A stretch of 64,000 nucleotides of DNA, from positions 73,079,879-73,143,878 of the forward strand of contig OV050032.1 in NCBI GenBank assembly GCA_920105625.2. Reading direction: 5' to 3'. The translations under genes were made by a program, and so were the position numbers. How positions within the stretch are numbered: position 1 is the first letter of the stretch; each line of letters begins with the position of its first letter. The notes beneath the pieces were generated by a model. It had not been told where the DNA came from. It worked only from the letters and a program-made list of their open reading frames with translations, and searched no databases. Below are positions 53,283-58,972 of this stretch, piece by piece. This stretch comes from Clusia tigrina. Its lineage: Eukaryota > Arthropoda > Insecta > Diptera > Clusiidae.

Positions 53283-53921
53283 TTAAAACAGTCCTAGACT
53301 GTTTATAAATCTCGTAACTGCTGTGGGCTTAATTTTAACTAGGTGATTTGGAGATATGAACCCACTGCCTAGGTACTTATGTCTGCGTCTTGCCACCGCT
53401 GGGCAAGTGCATAGAATGTGTTCTGCCGTTTCCTGCTCCTCTTGACAGAGTCGACAAGAATCGTCTTCTACCACGCCTATTTTCTTCAGGTGGTAATTTA
53501 GTTTACAGTGTCCTGTTAAAAGTTCAGTGTATAGTTTGATGTCATTTCTGCTGTGGTTTAAAGAAGCATCTACCCTGATGTGTTCAGGATCAATGAGTAG
53601 TCTCGACTGCTGCATGCGTTTTTGGGCTCTCCAGTAGTTTAGCAGACTTCGTTTTTCCTGTTCGCACAACAAGTTATTTGTGAAGCTACTGTTTACCCCA
53701 CAGAAGGGTTCTGGGCCTATAAAGGCAGTGTCTGCACCCTTTTTTGCTAAAGAATCTGCCATTTCGTTGCCCTCATGTCCCTCGTGTTCCGGTACCCACA
53801 TTAGCGTAACAGAGTTTCTCGCTGCTAGGGTATTGAGAAGTTTACAGCATTCCCAGACAAGCTTTGATTGGAATGAGAAGTTTATTAATGATTTCAGAGC
53901 TGCCTGGCTATCTGAGAGTAT
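53283..53921 (-). pseudogene. ORF2 C-terminal part, out of frame: RNase H end and cysteine motif
   Basis: This frame continues ORF2 after the frameshift. From 53921 it reads ILSDSQAALKSL, carrying the third RNase H catalytic Asp. It then gives WVPEHEGHEGNEMAD with the conserved His and the last Asp, about 52 residues further on. Most RNase H domains of this family have WVPG, so the Glu after WVP is unusual. Near the end lies CRLC, then AEHILCTC, a Cys-Cys-His-Cys arrangement common at the C terminus of ORF2 in RNase H-bearing insect LINEs. The frame ends in TAA at 53285-53283. The same frame is open upstream to 53966, but it has no ATG there (GTG at 53966-53964), and the residues before 53921 do not resemble RNase H. 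It is therefore a severed tail rather than a separate gene. Confidence 0.85.
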
Positions 53922-56900
53922 GCATATTGGTGTTGCGTGTACCCCTGCGTAGACATTCTCTAGCACATAACTCTAAAGCGTGGACCTCCGCCTGAAAAAT
54001 GGAAGCTGTTTTTCCCATTGCAATTGCTTTTTGGAAATTTGGCCCAACAATTCCAGCTCCTGCACTGCCATCTTCCATTTTGGACCCATCTGTATACCAC
54101 AACTGAGAGTCCTGTTTTATTGTTATTTCCTTGTTTCTCCAAGCTGAACGGTCACTGATGACCACTTTGAATTGCTTTGAGAAGTCTAATTTTCTGTCCA
54201 TTTTGTCGAAGACCATGAGACACGGAGAATTCCAGACAGTGTCCAGAATCTTTGCGTGCCCCGAAAGGTTGCCTTCTTTAAGATGGGCTAGATTAGGTAG
54301 CCTTAGGGCCGCGCTGGCCGCCATCCTTTTAACTACAAGGTGTAGAGGAGTCAGTCCAGTGATCACTCCCAAAGCTAGTGTGGGGCACGTTCTCATTGCT
54401 CCCGTCACACTCAAACAGGCTATACGGTGAATTTTGTTAAGAGTCCTCTGAGCTCCTGTTTGGTTGACTTTTGGCCACCATACCAACGACGCATAAGTAA
54501 TCGTTGGTACTATTATTGTTTTATATGACCACGCCATCATTTTTGGTCGTAGTCCCCATGTTTTACCGTACAACCTCTGGCAAGCATAGGTTGCTCTTAA
54601 GGCTTTACTAGTTATGTATGATAAGTGGTTTTTCCAAGTTAGAGTTTTGTCCAGGATTACTCCCAGATATTTCATTTCATTGGACATTGTTAAGTTTGTG
54701 GTCCCTAAACTTAAGGTCCCCAGATTCAGTTTCCTTCTTTTGGTGAAGGGTACCACGTTTGTTTTATTCGGATTTATCGATAGGCCTTTCTCCTGACACC
54801 AGTTTTGAGTGATGTCAAGAGCCAGTTGCATGCGATCTGTTATGGTAGAGTCAAACTTGCCTCTGACCATAATTACCAAATCATCCGCAAAGCCCTGAAC
54901 TTCGTATCCGAGGTCATTGAGAGTTTGTAAGAGCTCGTCGATAACCAATAACCATAGGAGTGGCGATAGGACGCCCCCCTGGGGACATCCTTTGGTTGAC
55001 CTGACAATTTGCTTTGCTGTCCCTGTTTCAAAGATTGTCGTTCTGTTTTTCAGCATATTGAGAACCCATGTTATGATCAGTCTTTGTATACCTTTCCTGT
55101 TCATCCCCTCCTCAATTGATCTGAAAGTAGCATTGTCAAAAGCCCCCGCAATGTCAACCGATGTACAGAGACCTATTTCTTTACCCTCAAACGCCTTTTC
55201 AATTTTGCTCGTTAAGCTATGTATGGCTGTCTCAGTCGATTTGCCTGATTGGTAAGCGTATTGTTCAATATGAAGAGGAGAATCTTTAAGATAAGTTTCC
55301 CTGATATATTGGTCCAGAATTTTTTCCATAACTTTTAGCAGGAATGACGTCAGGCTAATGGGCCGATAGGCTTTTGGCGTGTGGTCCGCCTTTTTGCCTG
55401 CTTTCGGTATGAAAGCCACCCTAGCCTTCGTCCAAGGTTTAGGCACTATGCCTAGCTCCAGGCTTATCCTGAAAATGTTTGTTAGCACAGGTGCTAATAC
55501 ATCAACACCTTGCCGAAGTAGGCACGGTTGTATATTATCGACACCTGGCGATTTGAATGGTCTAAAAGTGGAGATAGCCCATTTGGTTTTATTGACGGTG
55601 AAGATTCTGCGAGCCAGTGAGAGTTCCCTCCGTGTAGGCATCAAGAAACGAGTATTCTCGATGATTTCACTATCCTCTCCGCTAGTGGCACAGCCTGGAA
55701 AGTGAGTGTCCAACAAAAGCTGTCCCGTCTCTTCCAGGCTCTCCGTAAAATTTCCGTCAGGCTTCTTGAGTGTAGAAAGTCCGTTTGAGTGATCTTTATT
55801 GAGTGATTTCTGGAGTCGGGTAGCTGCTGGGAGGGTTTCAATCTCCTCACAGTATTTTTTCCATGAGTCTCTCTTAGATCTTCTCAACTCATTATTATAG
55901 GCCGTTAAGGCACTTCTATAAGATGCCCAGTCACCATTAGACTTGGCCCTATTAAAGAGTTGACGGGCTTTTTTGCGCAAAACATTTAGCTCCCCGCTCC
56001 ACCAGGGTACGTTCCTAGAACGTTTCTTCACAACTAAATTGCAGCTACTTTCAAAAGCCTCGATTATTATATTATTTAATTTGTTAACTTCAAGATCTAG
56101 TTCCTGAGAGTTACTTATTTTTTCACTAAGGCACGCAATATTTTGCTCTAAGTAAAAGTTATATATCGACCAGTTGGTCTTCCTAACATTTCTCATTTCG
56201 AAGGTGCCTCCAATCTCCCCCCCCAGATCAAAGCAAATGTACCTATGGTCCGACAAGGAGACCTCATTAAGCACCCTCCAATTAGAAATGTTATTTGATA
56301 TGAATGCGCTAGTTAGGGTGAGATCTAACACCTCCCCCCTTATCGCATTCATAAAGGTAGGCTCGTCACCCCTATTTACCACCACCAGATTGTTTGTCGT
56401 AATAAAATCAAGAAGTGACTCACCTCGCCCGTTCGTGTCCGTGCTTCCCCATACCGTGTGGTGCGCGTTTGCGTCGCAGCACACCACCCACTGTAGACTG
56501 CGAGTGCGACAGTACTCCGTAAGCTGCTGCAGCTCGCGCGATACCGCGTCCTCTGTGTCGCCAGGTAAGTACATGGAGGCCAGGACTACCGTTCTCCTCC
56601 CTTTGGCACTAGGCACTTCTGCCTGTACTGCCACCAGATCGCGTTGTAGAAGCTCTGAAATTGGGAGGAATTTAATATTTTTGTTGATCATGATCGCTGC
56701 CCTCGGTCGGTCAACATTATTATCATAGATCAACTTACATGTTTTTGTCTGCAGACCATTTATGCGCCCATTTGTGGCCCATGGTTCTTGAATGGCTACG
56801 AAGTCCAGACTCTGGTGTTCCACCAAGGCACTGAGCCTGTAAGAGGCTGCTATAGCCCTGTGGAGATTTATTTGGAGACAGTGTAGCTGCTTCCAAGAGT

Positions 56901-56928
56901 TTTGCGTTCGTGATGGGGCCTGGGACAT
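53908..56928 (-). CDS. ORF2: AP-endonuclease / reverse transcriptase, cut short in RNase H
   Basis: 1,006 codons in one frame. Residues 15-235 form an APE-like endonuclease: LQINLHRA (18-25), QEPW with Glu48, DANAHH (152-157) and SLSDHRY (224-230). It would nick the target DNA. Residues about 450-765 form the reverse transcriptase: YRPISLTS (521-528), SVDIAGAFDNA with Asp592, GCPQGGVLSPLLW, FADD (680-683) and YLGVILD. All expected catalytic residues are present. RNase H begins at about residue 940 with YTDGSK (Asp947) and QAEVHALE (Glu981). The frame leaves the family pattern after residue 1003 and stops at TAG, because two bases appear lost at 53919-53922 (or one gained). The natural product would be about 1,210 residues. 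The start is chosen because this ATG overlaps the ORF1 stop as TAATG. The protein would act in cis on its own RNA in target-primed reverse transcription. Confidence 0.93.
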   Translation of the reverse strand: MSQAPSRTQNSWKQLHCLQINLHRAIAASYRLSALVEHQSLDFVAIQEPWATNGRINGLQTKTCKLIYDNNVDRPRAAIMINKNIKFLPISELLQRDLVAVQAEVPSAKGRRTVVLASMYLPGDTEDAVSRELQQLTEYCRTRSLQWVVCCDANAHHTVWGSTDTNGRGESLLDFITTNNLVVVNRGDEPTFMNAIRGEVLDLTLTSAFISNNISNWRVLNEVSLSDHRYICFDLGGEIGGTFEMRNVRKTNWSIYNFYLEQNIACLSEKISNSQELDLEVNKLNNIIIEAFESSCNLVVKKRSRNVPWWSGELNVLRKKARQLFNRAKSNGDWASYRSALTAYNNELRRSKRDSWKKYCEEIETLPAATRLQKSLNKDHSNGLSTLKKPDGNFTESLEETGQLLLDTHFPGCATSGEDSEIIENTRFLMPTRRELSLARRIFTVNKTKWAISTFRPFKSPGVDNIQPCLLRQGVDVLAPVLTNIFRISLELGIVPKPWTKARVAFIPKAGKKADHTPKAYRPISLTSFLLKVMEKILDQYIRETYLKDSPLHIEQYAYQSGKSTETAIHSLTSKIEKAFEGKEIGLCTSVDIAGAFDNATFRSIEEGMNRKGIQRLIITWVLNMLKNRTTIFETGTAKQIVRSTKGCPQGGVLSPLLWLLVIDELLQTLNDLGYEVQGFADDLVIMVRGKFDSTITDRMQLALDITQNWCQEKGLSINPNKTNVVPFTKRRKLNLGTLSLGTTNLTMSNEMKYLGVILDKTLTWKNHLSYITSKALRATYACQRLYGKTWGLRPKMMAWSYKTIIVPTITYASLVWWPKVNQTGAQRTLNKIHRIACLSVTGAMRTCPTLALGVITGLTPLHLVVKRMAASAALRLPNLAHLKEGNLSGHAKILDTVWNSPCLMVFDKMDRKLDFSKQFKVVISDRSAWRNKEITIKQDSQLWYTDGSKMEDGSAGAGIVGPNFQKAIAMGKTASIFQAEVHALELCARECLRRGTRNTNMHTLR

Positions 56929-56930
56929 TA
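56926..56930 (-). promoter_or_regulatory. TAATG stop/start overlap coupling ORF1 to ORF2
   Basis: The ORF1 stop TAA (56930-56928) and the ORF2 start ATG (56928-56926) share one A. In the silkworm LINE SART1, a UAAUG overlap has been shown to support translation of ORF2 by termination and reinitiation. The same arrangement here implies coupled translation from one bicistronic RNA. That it works this way in this element is inference. Confidence 0.8.
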
Positions 56931-58370
56931 TTTCCCAGACCGATCCTTGCGGATCTTACCACCCTTTGTGCTCCGCAAAGTTTCCGCAGCCTCCGGGTCT
57001 TTTCTCTCCCATTTCCTGAGCCTACCAGAGAGAGCAGATGGTTTTGGACGTTGGACACGTGTGTTGCCTCTCTCCGCTCTCGGTACTGGCTTTGTTAAAA
57101 TGGGCCCCGTTTTCGGCTTCTGGCTACTCTGCTTTGCCCGCGCTGCAACAGATGTTGTTGGTTGCTCTTCAACACCAACAGCAGATTTTGCCCTGTTCCC
57201 CTTCAGTCTAGGTCGGAGCTGGGCACTGCCAAAGCCATAGTAGACTTTGTTACCCAGTGTGTCAACCCTTTCAGACGAGATGGGGTCCAGAGCAATTGCC
57301 AGCTCGACCTGGTCACCTTTTTGTAGGCGATGGAGCACCCGCCACTCGCTGACACTAATGCCCGAATTCTGCGACTCCACTTGCCCCAAAATTCGGTCAT
57401 TTTGCCAAGATACCGAGCCGGGAAAGTAGCCAACGAAGATCTTGGCCTTTGGCACTTTTGCCTCGTGCACCACCTTCAACTCAGCCCCCTCCCATGGCTT
57501 CATGGCTGGTATCCATTCTTCAGCCCAGGCTACGGTTTCGTCGTCCAGACAGTTGATCGTCAACCATCCAGGCTTGAAACTACAGCCTGCAAAGTGTGGC
57601 TTCACTGGGCCCCCACGAGTCTCGAACATCTTGTCGAGAATACACCGTTGTACCTTCCCAATTTCTTCAGTGGACCATATGCCCTCCGGGAAATTGCTAG
57701 GTATAACCCCTATCTTTTTGGAGCAGACTGTCTCCGCTAGAGTAGGCTTTGAGCAGGGGACCCCCAAGGAGGCGCCCTGCACGCCATGTCTTTCAGAGAC
57801 ACTCGCCACCCTCTTACTGGGACCAGGTTCGCCCCCAAGTAAGGTCTCCGCCTCCTTCATCTCACCACACCCCGGCGGGTCCGCTGGGGGCACTATTGAC
57901 ATTTTATCAATGCTTTTGTTGCCCTCTTGTGCAAACCGCTTTGTCGGCCTGGAGTTCGATGTCGGCGTGGAGCCATCTGAACGGGATCTTTTAGGGGTCC
58001 ATCGCGCAGACACGTTGGCTGGATTTGCCGCCAAGGACCGAGCTGTTTCCAGCGATATGCCCCTGGCAAGCAAAGCCTTAAAACGTTTACGTCCAGCTCC
58101 GGACAGCTTCACCCTAAGTTTTGGAATCTTCTCTGGAGCAGGTTCAAGAAGATTTCTCTCCTGTTCCGAGGAGATAGACACCCCAGCCGATTCCTGGCTA
58201 AGTGGGATGTCCATCTCCTCCGACCTGTCGGTTAAGGGACCGGGTGCCCCCCCCCCCAACAGGTCGTGCTCCATGCTTTCATTGTCGATGGGACCAGATG
58301 CCCCCTCGGCCAATGATGGCTGTTGGCTCATTGTAGCCACAATATGCACATTTGAAGGTGTGCAGTCCAT
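56928..58370 (-). CDS. ORF1: LINE RNA-binding/chaperone-type protein with DUF4780-like region
   Basis: 480 codons, intact. Residues 1-80 are acidic and low in complexity. Residues 87-114 hold VKLSGAGRKRFKALLARGIS and the following LETARSLA, a basic helical segment that often precedes the conserved domain in these proteins. Residues about 215-390 resemble DUF4780: a segment starting IGVIPSNFPEG, an AEEWIPAMKPWEGA stretch, then KIFVGYFPGS and WRVLHRLQKGDQVELAIALD. The last 90 residues are rich in Lys and Arg and probably bind nucleic acid. No CCHC zinc knuckle is visible, unlike ORF1 of the I factor. The ATG at 58370 has A at -3 and G at +4, a good context. An earlier ATG at 58380 is out of frame. 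A run of eleven G (plus-strand C at 58247-58257) encodes part of LLGGGAPG and is slippage-prone. The role in LINE ribonucleoprotein assembly is inferred from element position. Confidence 0.85.
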   Translation of the reverse strand: MDCTPSNVHIVATMSQQPSLAEGASGPIDNESMEHDLLGGGAPGPLTDRSEEMDIPLSQESAGVSISSEQERNLLEPAPEKIPKLRVKLSGAGRKRFKALLARGISLETARSLAANPANVSARWTPKRSRSDGSTPTSNSRPTKRFAQEGNKSIDKMSIVPPADPPGCGEMKEAETLLGGEPGPSKRVASVSERHGVQGASLGVPCSKPTLAETVCSKKIGVIPSNFPEGIWSTEEIGKVQRCILDKMFETRGGPVKPHFAGCSFKPGWLTINCLDDETVAWAEEWIPAMKPWEGAELKVVHEAKVPKAKIFVGYFPGSVSWQNDRILGQVESQNSGISVSEWRVLHRLQKGDQVELAIALDPISSERVDTLGNKVYYGFGSAQLRPRLKGNRAKSAVGVEEQPTTSVAARAKQSSQKPKTGPILTKPVPRAERGNTRVQRPKPSALSGRLRKWERKDPEAAETLRSTKGGKIRKDRSGK

Positions 58371-58435
58371 TTTTTTTCATATAGGCTTAAGTTTTCCATA
58401 TATTTTTCTTTACTTTTCTTTTGCGTTTTGGTCAC

Positions 58436-58453
58436 CCACGGGCGCCCCCGTGG
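58436..58453 (-). promoter_or_regulatory. GC-rich hairpin upstream of ORF1
   Basis: CCACGGG (58436-58442) and CCCGTGG (58447-58453) are perfect reverse complements around a 4-nt loop. The stem ends about 65 nt upstream of the ORF1 ATG. The intervening leader is A-rich and probably unstructured. A role in translation is possible but unsupported beyond the fold. Confidence 0.45.
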
Positions 58454-58827
58454 TAAGGCTAATTAAAACCGTAGGTTCGCCGGACCTCGTTCGGAGTTCG
58501 CTATTAAGCTTGACTCTACCCCGTCAAGCAAGCTCACTGGCATAGCTGTTCCACCGTGAATTTAGGGTGTTTTTTATGGGCCAATATGTCTGGTGAACCC
58601 TGCCCCAGGGAGTTTTCTCTCTCCCCCGCCCGGCAATCGGCGACCCAAGTACAGCAGAGACATGACCGCACTGAAAGTGGGCCATTGGTCTGTAAAGTAA
58701 TTGCCGCACTTCCCCGAAGGGCTGACCAATTGTTAGTGTCTAGGCGATCCGGCGGAATCAGTGAGACGTTCGATATTGGCCAGTACGACTACTAACTAGC
58801 CTTAACGACTGAGCAGGAATCGTAGAA

Positions 58828-58859
58828 AACTACTTTCAACCTGTGCGTTGAAGGTAGTT
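58828..58859 (-). promoter_or_regulatory. 13-position hairpin overlapping the candidate ribozyme P2 strand
   Basis: AACTACTTTCAAC (58828-58840) and GTTGAAGGTAGTT (58847-58859) pair around a 6-nt loop, with one C-A mismatch on the sense strand (nt 109 and 128). The 5' arm contains the six bases that would form the 3' side of P2 in the candidate ribozyme, so the two folds exclude each other. Confidence 0.65.
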
Positions 58860-58961
58860 CTTAGTTTGCGTAACTGGACCATGTCACCGTCTTTCATGTG
58901 CCATGTTCCAGCACACAGTAAGCCCCTACACCGCAACAAGGTGACTACCCAGCGTAGGAGC
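58852..58961 (-). ncRNA. Candidate HDV-like self-cleaving ribozyme at the element 5' end
   Basis: Sense nt 1 is 58961. P1: nt 1-7 (GCUCCUA) pair with nt 34-40 (UAGGGGC), one G-U pair. P2: nt 13-18 (GGUAGU) with nt 104-109 (ACUACC), extendable by G12-U110. P3: nt 19-22 (CACC) with nt 30-33 (GGUG). L3: seven nt, UUGUUGC, keeping the U-n-n-U-pyrimidine-G-C pattern of HDV ribozymes. P4: nt 45-55 with nt 84-95 (one bulged U, two wobbles), continued after an A-G mismatch by nt 57-60 with 79-82. J4/2 contains C98-U-A-A (C at 58864), matching the catalytic C and following purines. Weak point: P1.1 would be at best one G-U pair (nt 25 and 41). HDV-like ribozymes are known at the 5' ends of R2 and other LINEs, where P1 starts at the element's first base, as here. 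Confidence 0.7.
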
Positions 58962-58972
58962 TAGGGCCATTT
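58962..58972. repeat. Target-site duplication, right copy
   Basis: The 11 bases tagggccattt are identical to 53201-53211 and start the right satellite flank immediately after the element's 5' end. Satellite phase resumes exactly 11 bp before the point where the left flank stopped, as expected for a duplication of the target. Confidence 0.9.

Larger units (their letters stand above)
53212..58961 (-). mobile_element. Non-LTR retrotransposon, I/LOA-like, full length (5,750 bp)
   Basis: A single insertion in the satellite, read on the minus strand. The order is a 591-nt 5' UTR, ORF1, ORF2 (endonuclease, reverse transcriptase, RNase H, cysteine motif), a short 3' UTR and an AAT-repeat tail. A perfect 11-bp target-site duplication flanks it, and satellite phase continues across the insertion, so both ends are defined to the base. 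An RNase H domain in ORF2 and a short simple-repeat 3' tail instead of poly(A) fit the I superfamily (I, LOA and relatives). The DUF4780-like ORF1 favours LOA-type elements. Only one inactivating lesion is visible, a frameshift near 53921, so the insertion is probably young. The exact clade needs a reverse-transcriptase phylogeny. GC content is visibly higher than in the satellite. Confidence 0.93.
58371..58961 (-). other. 5' UTR of the retrotransposon
   Basis: 591 nt between the element's first base and the ORF1 start. By analogy with other LINEs it should contain an internal RNA polymerase II promoter, but no TATA box is obvious and I cannot place a start-site motif securely. The first 110 nt fold as a candidate HDV-like ribozyme. 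A long hairpin lies at 58828-58859. A GC-rich hairpin lies at 58436-58453, followed on the sense strand by an A-rich leader of about 60 nt up to the ORF1 ATG. The middle part, about 58460-58820, shows nothing else I can name. Confidence 0.75.

Noticed and set aside
53908..53966. Programmed frameshift between ORF2 and its RNase H tail
   Set aside because: No slippery heptamer is evident at 53919-53922, and the position inside the RNase H domain is unusual for recoding. A 2-bp loss is simpler, but comparison with other copies would settle it.
58279..58380. Upstream out-of-frame ATG at 58380 giving a short peptide with a CxxC
   Set aside because: It is 33 codons, overlaps the ORF1 start, and its two cysteines look like chance. 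The ORF1 ATG ten bases later has the better context. It could still dampen ORF1 translation, but nothing supports that.
57442..58545. Plus-strand open frame of 367 codons antisense to ORF1 and the 5' UTR
   Set aside because: It starts at TTG, has no recognisable domain, and mirrors the coding strand of ORF1. Other plus-strand frames in 53680-57740 are likewise shadows of ORF2 and ORF1.
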